DNA of 64,000 nt from an uncultured Ruminococcus sp. (lineage in GTDB: Bacteria; Bacillota; Clostridia; Lachnospirales; Lachnospiraceae), in contig CAMMBV010000014.1 of NCBI GenBank assembly GCA_946494335.1, positions 1 through 64,000 of the forward strand, written 5' to 3'. Shown piece after piece: positions 18,484-26,418 of this stretch; the stretch's first letter is position 1, and every line of letters starts with the position of its first letter. Position numbers and translations under genes: made by a program. The notes under the pieces were generated by a model that was not told where the DNA came from, made no database searches, and saw only the letters and a program-made list of their open reading frames with translations.

Positions 18484-19908
18484 ATGAATTACCAGACAGA
18501 ACGAATGATGCAGCTTCACAAAGCCGCTATGGAAATTGTTGAAACCGTTGGTATGAAATTCCATCATCCCAGAGCGATTGAAATCCTGAAAGAGCATGGA
18601 ATCCGCTGCGAGGAAAACGTAGCTTATTTTACTGAAGAACAGCTGATGTACTGGGTTCGCAAGGCTCCCTTCTGCTTTACCCTGTACGGCAATGATGAAA
18701 AGTACAACTGTAATTTCGGCGGACATGAAGTAAATCCCGCTCCGCCTTACGGCGCTCCCTATATCACAGAACCAGACGGAAAAAGACGTGCTGCCACCAC
18801 ACAGGATTATGTTGATTTTATAAAACTTTTCGAAGCCAACGACAACTATAAAACCAACGGAGGCCCCATCGTCGCCATTGATGAAGTGGAACCCCGGCTG
18901 GGTGCGCTGGCCATGTGGTATGCCGCTTACACCCATTCTCAAAAGGTTATGATGATCCATACCGGAGACAAAGCAGTAATGGATGCACTGATTGAAGCTT
19001 CCGAGACAGCATGGGGCGGCAAAGAAGCTCTGAAAGAAAAACCACGCATGTTTACCATTGTGGATGTAAATTCTCCCATGCAGTTTGGCAATCAGATGAC
19101 CGAGACACTCATCGCCCTGGCAGAAGCCGGACAGGCATTTACCGTAGCAAACTGCTCCATGGCGGGATCCACATCCCCTGTAACACTGGCAGGCACCGTT
19201 GCGCTTATCATCGCCGAAAACCTTCCCGTTATCGCTCTCGCCCAGATGGTACGTCCCGGCACTCCTGTCCTTTTGGGCAGCCAGTCCTGTACTGCTGATA
19301 TGGCAACCGGGCAGATTGCCGGCGGCTCGCCGGAAGGAGCATTATGCTATAAATATGCCGCAGATCTGGCCGCATTTTACGGACTTCCTTCCCGCGGCGG
19401 CGGCGCGATCACTGATTCAAAAATTGTGGATCCACAAAGCGGTTATGAATCCATGATTACCCTGATGGCCTGTTATGAGAATCACATGAACATGATTATC
19501 CATGCAGCAGGTATTCTCAACGGCTACAATGCAGTTTCTTTTGAAAAAGTTCTTCAGGATTTCGAAATTCTCAATTACGTAAAGCGTTACGTGCGGGAAT
19601 TTGACATTAATGAAGAAACACTGGCTCTCGACTGCATTAAGGAGGTTGGCCATTCCGGTGAATATCTCACTTCCGAACATACCTTTGACTGGTGCCGTGT
19701 TGAACCCATGAATCCACAAGTCAGCTCCCGGGGTACGGTAGCCGATCCTGTAAATCAGTTCCAGAATCGTCTGAATCAGTATAAAGAACGGTTATTGGCA
19801 AAATACGAAAAACCGAAGACAGACCCTGCAAAGCTGGCTGAAATAAAAAATATTTTTGAAAAAGCAGGTCTGAGCCGTCAATGGATGGATATGGTAGATA
19901 ACCTGTAA
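18484..19908 (+). CDS. MttB superfamily methyltransferase (non-pyrrolysine)
   Basis: The 474-residue protein belongs to the trimethylamine:corrinoid methyltransferase (MttB) superfamily: MKFHHPRAIEILKEHGI near the start, ANCSMAGSTSPVTLAGTVAL in the TIM barrel, and GSPEGALCYKYAADLAAFY later. No in-frame amber codon occurs, so it is a member without pyrrolysine, like the MtgB, MtpB and MtcB enzymes that demethylate betaine-type compounds. The true substrate cannot be read from sequence. No corrinoid protein gene lies beside it, so its methyl acceptor must be encoded elsewhere. The ATG at 18484 follows AAAGGAGAC. Confidence 0.88.
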   Translation: MNYQTERMMQLHKAAMEIVETVGMKFHHPRAIEILKEHGIRCEENVAYFTEEQLMYWVRKAPFCFTLYGNDEKYNCNFGGHEVNPAPPYGAPYITEPDGKRRAATTQDYVDFIKLFEANDNYKTNGGPIVAIDEVEPRLGALAMWYAAYTHSQKVMMIHTGDKAVMDALIEASETAWGGKEALKEKPRMFTIVDVNSPMQFGNQMTETLIALAEAGQAFTVANCSMAGSTSPVTLAGTVALIIAENLPVIALAQMVRPGTPVLLGSQSCTADMATGQIAGGSPEGALCYKYAADLAAFYGLPSRGGGAITDSKIVDPQSGYESMITLMACYENHMNMIIHAAGILNGYNAVSFEKVLQDFEILNYVKRYVREFDINEETLALDCIKEVGHSGEYLTSEHTFDWCRVEPMNPQVSSRGTVADPVNQFQNRLNQYKERLLAKYEKPKTDPAKLAEIKNIFEKAGLSRQWMDMVDNL

Positions 19909-20004
19909 AATGTGGTCCGCTGTCAGTGTTTGACATCTTAACCCGAGAAAGATATAATCGTAAATGATTGACGAACACGATTATGATTTTGAAAGGTTAA
20001 GCAA

Positions 20005-20703
20005 ATGTCTACATATAAAAACGGACTACAGACAAAAAAACAGTTGATTGAACATACTTACAGAGCACTGCTTTCCAACCGGGTCAGTGAATTGAAGATC
20101 CGGGATCTGGCCAAACAGTCCGGCTGTGCTCCCTCATCTGTCTATCAGCATTTTTCCAGTCTGAATAACCTGGTGACTGTGGCATCCATCAAGTTTCTTG
20201 ATGAGTACACCCTTGCCTACAGTAAAATGCTGAATGAAAGTACAGATATTATTGAAAGTTATCTGAACGGATGGGAACTGTTTTGTAAATTTGCTTTTAA
20301 AAGACCCGACGTATTTCATCATTTGTTCTGGGGGTTAAACGCTTCGGATTTAGAGGATGCAATTACGCAGTACTACGACATCTTTCCTCTGAATCCTCCC
20401 AAAATATATTCCATACAGTACTATCTGACTTTTCTCACCGGTGATGTTGCGGAACGGGATTTTATGCTGCTGCGTACCATGGCCAGCCAGGGCCTGATAT
20501 CGGTGGAGGATGCTCACTGCATAAGTATTCTTACCACTTCCGTCGCCCGAAACTTTCTGGCTGACTGCCGGAACACGGATGAGGCGAACCGTGAGAAATC
20601 CAAAGCACGCTGTATGGAACTGATCAGGCACACTCTGAAAATGGCGCTGAACAGCTGCAGATTCCAGGACAAATCCCATGATAGAAAAAAATTTTCTGAT
20701 TAA
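20005..20703 (+). CDS. TetR family transcriptional regulator
   Basis: This 232-residue protein has an N-terminal TetR helix-turn-helix (KIRDLAKQSGCAPSSVYQHF, about residues 31-50) and an all-helical ligand domain. It lies 96 bp after the mttB gene in the same direction. The likely targets are the two GAACATGTTC palindromes around the mttB promoter (inference). No TATA-type promoter of its own was seen in the spacer, so it may be co-transcribed and autoregulated. Confidence 0.88.
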   Translation: MSTYKNGLQTKKQLIEHTYRALLSNRVSELKIRDLAKQSGCAPSSVYQHFSSLNNLVTVASIKFLDEYTLAYSKMLNESTDIIESYLNGWELFCKFAFKRPDVFHHLFWGLNASDLEDAITQYYDIFPLNPPKIYSIQYYLTFLTGDVAERDFMLLRTMASQGLISVEDAHCISILTTSVARNFLADCRNTDEANREKSKARCMELIRHTLKMALNSCRFQDKSHDRKKFSD

Positions 20704-20724
20704 CCTGCTCAGTACACAGAAGCG

Positions 20725-20748
20725 GCCGGGGAATAGATATTCCCCGGC
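20725..20748 (+). terminator. Terminator after tetR
   Basis: A 10-bp perfect stem GCCGGGGAAT / ATTCCCCGGC with a 4-nt loop AGAT is followed by TTTCTTCTTTC. It begins 22 bp after the tetR stop. Confidence 0.85.
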
Positions 20749-20758
20749 TTTCTTCTTT

Positions 20759-20947
20759 CGCGGTCTTATGTCTTTAATCGGTTATCTGCCGGATGTATTC
20801 TTTGCCAAACTGGCGGGCAACTGGCTGGACCGCTACGGTCTGACCGGGTACAACTATATCTGGTACTGGGGTATCGGCTGTGCTCTGCTGGGAACCATAG
20901 TCTGCTGCGCTGCTTTCAGGTATGCAAAAAAATCCCGTAAAAGCTGA
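20759..20947 (+). pseudogene. C-terminal remnant of an MFS transporter
   Basis: The frame reads RGLMSLIGYLPDVFFAKLAG, then NWLDRYG and a final hydrophobic helix ending KKSRKS, the usual end of a major-facilitator protein. Only the last two membrane segments remain. The terminator of tetR sits directly before it and there is no ribosome site, so it is not expressed as a transporter. It was probably the uptake system of the mttB-tetR locus (inference). Confidence 0.7.
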
Positions 20948-20989
20948 TTTAAAGGATCCGGAAGGCAGCCGGCAGACATTACTTCCCTT

Positions 20990-21018
20990 TTGTAATTTCC
21001 CAAAATCCGTGGTATAAT
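20990..21018 (+). promoter_or_regulatory. Promoter of the cytidylate-kinase-like gene
   Basis: TTGTAA at 20990-20995, 17-bp spacer, TATAAT at 21013-21018, 35 bp upstream of the start codon. Confidence 0.75.
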
Positions 21019-21053
21019 GATAGCGCAAAACTGCAGAACAGGAGGTTTCGCCT

Positions 21054-21539
21054 ATGAAATTAGTAATTACCATGAGCCGGCGATTCGGAACCGGAGCAAG
21101 TATTATTGCCAGAGAGCTGTCAGACCGGCTGAAGATCCCCGTTTATGACAAAGCATATATTGAACATGAGCTGGAAACCCATGACTACCATTCAGAAGCA
21201 GAAGCCATCCGCAAGCTGGCTGAAAATCCCTGTATCATCCTGGGACGCTGCGCTTCTGATATTCTGAAAGATCAGTCTAATGTTTTCAACATCTATGTGT
21301 GTGCCGACAAGGAAGACCGGATTCACAGAGTCATGATCTTAAGGGCCCTTTCCTATGAGGATGCAAAAGAAGCCCTGGAAAAGGCAGACGCTTTGCGGGC
21401 CGATTATTATTACCGCAATACCGGGAAAGCCTGGGGGGATGTCAACGATTATCACATGATTCTGGACACCTCAAAACTGGGTGTGGAGAACTGTGCCGGT
21501 ATCCTGATGCAGTATTTTGAAAGAATGAATTATATCTGA
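21054..21539 (+). CDS. Cytidylate kinase-like family protein
   Basis: The 161-residue protein begins MKLVITMSRRFGTGASIIAR, then LKIPVYDKAYIE and IILGRCASDIL, the pattern of the cytidylate-kinase-like family (PF13189). The phosphate-loop region lacks the classical GKS lysine, which is normal for this family. Its substrate is unknown. The protein is short for the family (often around 200 residues); the middle region between YDKAYIE and the RCA segment is condensed. It has its own promoter and precedes the Csp-like subtilase by 45 bp. Ribosome site: AGGAGG. Confidence 0.8.
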   Translation: MKLVITMSRRFGTGASIIARELSDRLKIPVYDKAYIEHELETHDYHSEAEAIRKLAENPCIILGRCASDILKDQSNVFNIYVCADKEDRIHRVMILRALSYEDAKEALEKADALRADYYYRNTGKAWGDVNDYHMILDTSKLGVENCAGILMQYFERMNYI

Positions 21540-21584
21540 CCCCATGTACATAAAATAAAAGGACATCAAACCGGGAGCGTTTTT

Positions 21585-23288
21585 ATGGCGTCTACTGTAC
21601 AGGAAGCAATTATTTCTGATCAGTTTTACGATTATATCATTCCCACCACAGTATTAAATTCCAATGTCTTTACATCACGGGTACCCGCCGGCAGCCATTT
21701 CGTAATGATGGATTCTTTTTACGGAATTCTGCTGGCGCCGGTGCCTTCCGATCCATCCGTCATTTCTTTTGTCAATTACTCCTCGATTCCCAGCCTTTTT
21801 ATGCTGCAGAATATTACCAGCCTGGAAGTGTCCGGCATCATACAGGCTCAGACACAGACTACTCTTTCGCTGACCGGGCGGGGCGTTCTGATCGGTTTTA
21901 TTGATACCGGCATCAATTATCAGAACCCTGTTTTCCTTGACAGTTTGGGACAGACGCGGATTGAAGCCATCTGGGATCAGGAAATCCAGACCGGCAAGCC
22001 GCCCTTCGCTTTTCCTTACGGATCAGAATACCGGAAGGAGGATATCAACCGGGCTCTGGCGTCGGATGATCCCTATTCCATCGTTCCATCCCAGGATCTG
22101 AACGGACATGGTACATCTCTGGCCAGCATCGCAGCCGGAAACGCCGTACCGGAACAGGAATTTACCGGAGCTGCTCCCCGCAGTTCCATCGCTGTGGTTA
22201 AATTAAAAGAGGCAAAAGAATATTTAAAAAACTATTTTTACTTTTCCGGCACCGGACCTGTATATCAGGAAACAGATATCATCATGGGATATACCTATCT
22301 GACAAATCTGGCCAGACAGCTGAATATGCCTCTGGTAGTCTGTATTGGACTTGGTTCCAATCAGGGAGAACATTCCGGAGGAATGCCGCTGGAGGTAGTA
22401 CTGGGAGGAACCAACCGCTATATCAGTAATGCTGTAGTTGCCGCTGCGGGAAATGAAGGAAACCGCTCCCACCACTATTTCGGCTCTCTGAGTGAAAGCG
22501 AAGCTTACCGCACGGTAGAGATTCTGGTACAGGAAAATACACCTGGATTCACCACGGAGCTGTGGACCCAGTCTCCTGAAATTTTTTCTGTGGGTTTTGT
22601 TTCCCCCGGCGGCGAAACCATTGCCAGAATTCCACCGGGCCTGAATAACACGACAGAGGTGCGTTTTGTTCTGGAGCGGACCATAATTGAAGTCCACTAT
22701 GAGACTATTTTGACCACCTCAGGAAGTCAGCTGATCTTCATGCGTTTTTCGGCTCCTACTCCCGGCCTGTGGCAGATACGGGTTTATGGTCCTCCGATTC
22801 TGGACGGAGATTTCCATATGTGGCTGCCGGTATACGGATTTACAGATCCGGAAGTCATCTTTCTGGATCCCGATCCTTACACCACCATCACTTCTCCTGC
22901 CGTCTCATCCGGCGTCATAGCAGTCGGCGCCTACAACGCCTATAATGGAAGTCTCTACCTGCATTCCAGCCGCGGAAACAACAGGCTGGGTATGGTAAAG
23001 CCGGATCTGTGCGCTCCAGGCGTGGAAGTAAGCGGTTTTGGAAGACTGGATGTTCCGGCTGCCTTTACCGGTACCTCCGTATCCGCTGCAGTCACCGCCG
23101 GAGGCGCCGCGCTGATCATCGAATGGGGCCTGTCTCAGGATCCGGCCCTGCTTTTTTCCACCACCGATATCAAAAATATTCTGATCCGGGGAGCTGTCCG
23201 TGAGCCCGGCCAGGAATATCCCAACCGGGAATGGGGTTATGGAAAGCTGAACATATACCGCTCCTTTATCATATTTATCAACCGCTGA
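21585..23288 (+). CDS. Csp-like subtilisin family protease (S8)
   Basis: This 567-residue S8 protein has the Csp layout: an N-terminal prodomain-like region (1-95), a subtilase core with Asp in IGFIDTGINYQNP (near residue 107) and His in NGHGTSLASIAAG, a jellyroll-type insertion of about 130 residues, and Ser in TGTSVSAAVTAGGA. All three catalytic residues are present. Related CspB/C proteases act in clostridial spore germination by cleaving pro-SleC; similar proteins of unknown role are abundant in Lachnospiraceae. No signal peptide is seen. The ribosome site is GGGAG. Confidence 0.88.
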   Translation: MASTVQEAIISDQFYDYIIPTTVLNSNVFTSRVPAGSHFVMMDSFYGILLAPVPSDPSVISFVNYSSIPSLFMLQNITSLEVSGIIQAQTQTTLSLTGRGVLIGFIDTGINYQNPVFLDSLGQTRIEAIWDQEIQTGKPPFAFPYGSEYRKEDINRALASDDPYSIVPSQDLNGHGTSLASIAAGNAVPEQEFTGAAPRSSIAVVKLKEAKEYLKNYFYFSGTGPVYQETDIIMGYTYLTNLARQLNMPLVVCIGLGSNQGEHSGGMPLEVVLGGTNRYISNAVVAAAGNEGNRSHHYFGSLSESEAYRTVEILVQENTPGFTTELWTQSPEIFSVGFVSPGGETIARIPPGLNNTTEVRFVLERTIIEVHYETILTTSGSQLIFMRFSAPTPGLWQIRVYGPPILDGDFHMWLPVYGFTDPEVIFLDPDPYTTITSPAVSSGVIAVGAYNAYNGSLYLHSSRGNNRLGMVKPDLCAPGVEVSGFGRLDVPAAFTGTSVSAAVTAGGAALIIEWGLSQDPALLFSTTDIKNILIRGAVREPGQEYPNREWGYGKLNIYRSFIIFINR

Positions 23289-23369
23289 AAATTTCTTCTT
23301 CATTTCTTTGTAGCAAGTTGCCTGCTATCCACATAAGATGGAGTGTAAATAAATTTTGGAGGATTTAAC

Positions 23370-23603
23370 ATGAGTGATTTAGCAGCAACAAACTGCGGAT
23401 GCGGATGCGACAATGGATGTGATAACAATGGTATTAGTTTATTCGGAGGAAACGGATGCTGTTCCATTATCTGGCTTCTGGTTATCCTTTCCTGCTGCGG
23501 CGGCGGCAGCGGACGTTCCGGCGATGGCTTCGGATGCGGATGTGATAACAGCTGCCTGCTTATTATTCTTCTGCTGGCATGCTGCGGAGGATGCGGCTTC
23601 TGA
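23370..23603 (+). CDS. Cysteine- and glycine-rich small protein (chorion class HCB-like)
   Basis: The 77-residue protein is dominated by CGCGCDNGCDNN-type repeats at both ends of two hydrophobic stretches (CCSIIWLLVILSCC and CLLIILLLACCGG). About 15 cysteines are present. Such genes are annotated in Lachnospiraceae as chorion-class high-cysteine proteins; the function is unknown, with a spore-surface or membrane role possible. GGAGG precedes the ATG at good spacing and a strong terminator follows the stop, so it looks like a real monocistronic gene. Confidence 0.8.
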   Translation: MSDLAATNCGCGCDNGCDNNGISLFGGNGCCSIIWLLVILSCCGGGSGRSGDGFGCGCDNSCLLIILLLACCGGCGF

Positions 23604-23614
23604 GAATCCAAAAG

Positions 23615-23638
23615 GACCGGGGAACAATTTCCCCGGTC
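23615..23638. terminator. Bidirectional terminator
   Basis: GACCGGGGAA pairs with TTCCCCGGTC (loop CAAT) and is followed by TTTTT on the plus strand and preceded by AAAAG, so it can serve the Cys-rich gene and the convergent 53-residue gene. Confidence 0.85.
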
Positions 23639-23641
23639 TTT

Positions 23642-23803
23642 TTAACGTCGATTTCGCTTTGCTGCGTATTGCCGGCCCGGAACCGCATTTTTCTTTTGTC
23701 CGCTCCTGTCTGTCTCTTCCTTTTCCTTTCTTCTTACACATTCCAGATCTATTTCATAAATGGCATTGCCGTCAATCATCAATCTGTGATTTTTTTCCTC
23801 CAT
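23642..23803 (-). CDS. 53-residue hypothetical protein
   Basis: A short frame with a strong AAAGGAGAC ribosome site reads MEEKNHRLMIDGNAIYEIDL and continues into a lysine/arginine-rich tail. It has no membrane segment. It ends three bases from the shared terminator. I do not recognise the family; it resembles tiny basic proteins seen next to spore-related genes in Lachnospiraceae. The ribosome site and the terminator placement support expression. Confidence 0.6.
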   Translation of the reverse strand: MEEKNHRLMIDGNAIYEIDLECVRRKEKEETDRSGQKKNAVPGRQYAAKRNRR

Positions 23804-23914
23804 ATTTTTTGTCTCCTTTCACTGTCTATCTTCTGTATCATATGACAATTTCTCTGCAGCCGTCATATACTAAATAAAAAAAACATAAGATTTAAAAAAA
23901 TCAAAGGTATGTTT

Positions 23915-24313
23915 ATGAGTGAAAATGATATTCCCCGGATGACCGCTCTGGATCAGATGGTTTCCGACGACAGTCTGCAGGCAATGAAAGCAGTGATCCC
24001 CTATACTTCCTCGAAGGAACAGCAGCTTCTGTCTGTTCTCATAAAATTCATGGAACTAAAAAGAACCTTTCAGATGTTTCAGCAGCCGGGAAATGATATG
24101 AAAATGGCTTCCGCAGAACCTGCCGCCCTTTCCCCTTCCGAGATGCTCCAGGATATCCGCCAGTACACCGGCGGAAACGTGCGGGAATCTATAGACAGTC
24201 TGCTGAACGCTTTTCAGACCATTCAGGTATTTCAGATGTATCAGGAAATGGAGGAGGAAAAAAGTAATCATGAGTCAAAATTGGATGAATCACCCCAGCC
24301 TGGCATCGATTGA
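23915..24313 (+). CDS. Hypothetical protein, helical, 132 residues
   Basis: An acidic, Met- and Gln-rich helical protein (SENDIPRMTALDQMVSDDSL at the start) without membrane segments, Cys or known motif. The second ATG at 23915 is better spaced from AAAGG than the one at 23909. Its 3' end overlaps the next gene by 44 bp in another frame, implying coupled translation. Both proteins are Met/Gln-rich and might form a complex (inference). I do not recognise a family. Confidence 0.65.
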   Translation: MSENDIPRMTALDQMVSDDSLQAMKAVIPYTSSKEQQLLSVLIKFMELKRTFQMFQQPGNDMKMASAEPAALSPSEMLQDIRQYTGGNVRESIDSLLNAFQTIQVFQMYQEMEEEKSNHESKLDESPQPGID

Positions 24314-24542
24314 CGCTGCAAAGCTGCAGATGCTGCAGTCGCTTGCCAGTCAGGGCGCCCAGAAGGGAAAACAGGACCTGATGCCATTTCTGATGATGGC
24401 GATGAGACAGTCCAGACAGAAAGGAATGTCTTTTACACCGGATGAGATGAATATGATCATAGAGGTGATGAAATCCGGAAAATCCCCGGAAGAAACAGCC
24501 CAAATGGATAAAATGCTGAATTTGCTGAAAATGATGAAATAA
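24270..24542 (+). CDS. Hypothetical Met/Gln-rich protein, 90 residues
   Basis: Starts MSQNWMNHPSLASIDAAKLQ and ends in NLLKMMK. It is helical, with 14 or so methionines. GGAGGAAAAAAG lies upstream, inside the coding end of the previous gene, so the pair is coupled. The MAMRQSRQKGMSFTPDEM segment resembles small proteins of unknown function found in spore-forming Clostridia. No enzymatic motif is visible. Confidence 0.65.
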   Translation: MSQNWMNHPSLASIDAAKLQMLQSLASQGAQKGKQDLMPFLMMAMRQSRQKGMSFTPDEMNMIIEVMKSGKSPEETAQMDKMLNLLKMMK

Positions 24543-24609
24543 AGCAGGCGCTTCCATATAAAGCGCCGCAGGACACCGGAGTTTATCCCCATGCCCTGCG
24601 GCTTCGCTG

Positions 24610-25863
24610 TCAGCATTTGTGTTTTAAAATACAGCTTCGAAGCAGCGTCAGCGCTGCAACTACAGACTGCTCCCGGATTTTAGCCCGATTTCCGCTGAAA
24701 TGATACTCTTTTACTTTTACGTGGCCGCCGACACAGCAGCCGATATAAACCAGTCCCACCGGCTTTTCGTCTGTACCGCCGCCCGGTCCGGCAATTCCTG
24801 TCACAGCTATGCATGCGTCTGTGCCGGTCTGAAAACAGCCGCCCTTTGCCATTTCCCAGGCTGTTTCGCGGCTGACCGCGCCGACGGCTTTCAATGTGGC
24901 CTTTTTCACGCCCAGATATCTTCGCTTCGCTTTATTGGAATAGGTCACCAGTCCCTGTTTCAGCACGTCGGAAGCCCCCGGCACATTGACAAGGCGGGCA
25001 GAAATCGCACCTCCTGTACAGGACTCTGCGCAGGTCAGCGTCAACTTCTTTTTTTTCATCAGCTTTATCAGCGACTCTTCCAGCGTTACCTTTTCATCCG
25101 TGGTATAAATATGTTTTCCAAACCGTTTTTTCAGCTCTTTTACCACAGGCTTGATCAGGCGCCCGGCAGCTTCATCATCGACAGCAGATGCCGTCACGCG
25201 AAGATGCACTTCTCCTATTTTTGCATAGGGCGCAATGGTAGGATTTTTCTGAGCGGAAATCATATCCTCAATCATGGTCTCCGCCATGCTCTCTCCAATA
25301 CCGCACAGTTTCACCATACGTGAGGAAAGTACCTGGGGCTGTTTCTTTTCCAGATACGGAAATACCTGACCTTCAAACATGGGCTTTAACTCACTGGGCG
25401 GTCCGGGGAGAAGAATCACCGTCCTGTCATCCTTTTCCATAATCAGCCCGGGCGCCGTTCCGTTTTCATTGTCCAGTACTATAGCTCCCTGGGGGACCAG
25501 CGCCTGACGCCAGTTATTCTCTGTAATTTTTACATCCTTCCCTTTTAAGGTTTCAAAATAATGCTGTATCCTCTTTCTGGTATGCGAATCCTCCACCAGC
25601 GGAATACCCATGACTTTTGCCGCCGTATCCTTTGTGATATCGTCCTGGGTGGGGCCAAGACCGCCGGACAGAATCACAATGTCAGAACGGTCAAGAGCCG
25701 TCCGGATGGTATCATACATCCTTTTTTCATTGTCTCCCACCGTCGTCTCGTAATACAGAGTCAGTCCCAGGCGGGCACACATTTCCGACAGATATGCCGC
25801 ATTGGTATTGACAATGTTTCCCATCAGAATCTCTGTCCCCACCGTAATCAGTTCTGCTACCAT
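24610..25863 (-). CDS. cinA: CinA family protein (nicotinamide-nucleotide amidase)
   Basis: The 417-residue protein has the N-terminal MoCF-like domain (VGTEILMGNIVNTNAAYLSE, SGGLGPTQDDITKD, LPGPPSELKPMFE) and the C-terminal PncC amidase domain (TCAESCTGGAISARLVNVPG, GIAGPGGGTDEKPVGLVY). The family deamidates NMN in NAD recycling and is linked to competence. It is the last gene of the yicC operon, 15 bp after pgsA. In many Bacillota recA follows, but here it does not. Confidence 0.94.
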   Translation of the reverse strand: MVAELITVGTEILMGNIVNTNAAYLSEMCARLGLTLYYETTVGDNEKRMYDTIRTALDRSDIVILSGGLGPTQDDITKDTAAKVMGIPLVEDSHTRKRIQHYFETLKGKDVKITENNWRQALVPQGAIVLDNENGTAPGLIMEKDDRTVILLPGPPSELKPMFEGQVFPYLEKKQPQVLSSRMVKLCGIGESMAETMIEDMISAQKNPTIAPYAKIGEVHLRVTASAVDDEAAGRLIKPVVKELKKRFGKHIYTTDEKVTLEESLIKLMKKKKLTLTCAESCTGGAISARLVNVPGASDVLKQGLVTYSNKAKRRYLGVKKATLKAVGAVSRETAWEMAKGGCFQTGTDACIAVTGIAGPGGGTDEKPVGLVYIGCCVGGHVKVKEYHFSGNRAKIREQSVVAALTLLRSCILKHKC

Positions 25864-25878
25864 TTCCGGTTCCTCCTT

Positions 25879-26418
25879 TTACTTCTGAAGCGTAATCACA
25901 TTTTTGTTTTTTACCAGATAGTCAATCAGAGAGATTACCGTCAGCGCCAGAGACAGATATATGAAAATCTGCTCCACTGTGCCAAACGCTCCTCCCAGAT
26001 CGGCGATCAGAAGAATAATCATCACCATCTGCGATACCGTTTTGAATTTTCCCCAGTAGCTGGCCGCTATGACCACTCCGTTGTCGGAAGCGATCAGGCG
26101 GAATCCGCTGATGATAAATTCTCTGGCTATAATAATAATAACCACCCAACACGGTATTTTATCCAGCTCAATCAGACATATCAATGCGGAACATACCAGC
26201 AGCTTGTCCGCCAGCGGATCCATAAATTTTCCAAAATTCGTAACCAGATTGTCCCTGCGGGCCAGATAGCCGTCCAGCGCATCCGTCAGACTGGCAATCA
26301 CAAATATAGCAAGCGCAATCCATTTAAAGGCTGCACTTTCTGCTGGCGCCAGCATAAAAATCACAAAAAACGGTATCATAATAACGCGGAACAACGTCAG
26401 CTTATTCGGTGTATTCAT
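25879..26418 (-). CDS. pgsA: CDP-diacylglycerol-glycerol-3-phosphate 3-phosphatidyltransferase
   Basis: This 179-residue membrane protein has the CDP-alcohol phosphatidyltransferase signature DALDGYLARRDN plus FGKFMDPLADK (two aspartate pairs), and several hydrophobic helices. It makes phosphatidylglycerol phosphate. The ATG at 26418 is chosen because AGGAG lies upstream and the first open codon before it is TTG. It overlaps the rimO end by 17 bp. Confidence 0.94.
   Translation of the reverse strand: MNTPNKLTLFRVIMIPFFVIFMLAPAESAAFKWIALAIFVIASLTDALDGYLARRDNLVTNFGKFMDPLADKLLVCSALICLIELDKIPCWVVIIIIAREFIISGFRLIASDNGVVIAASYWGKFKTVSQMVMIILLIADLGGAFGTVEQIFIYLSLALTVISLIDYLVKNKNVITLQK

Noticed and set aside
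20678-20758. N-terminal extension of the MFS remnant from the ATG at 20678
   Set aside because: It overlaps the tetR end and the terminator; transporter homology begins only at about 20,759.
24563-24603. GCCGCAGG / CCCTGCGGC imperfect inverted repeat as a terminator
   Set aside because: No U run follows on either strand and the loop is long; left unannotated.
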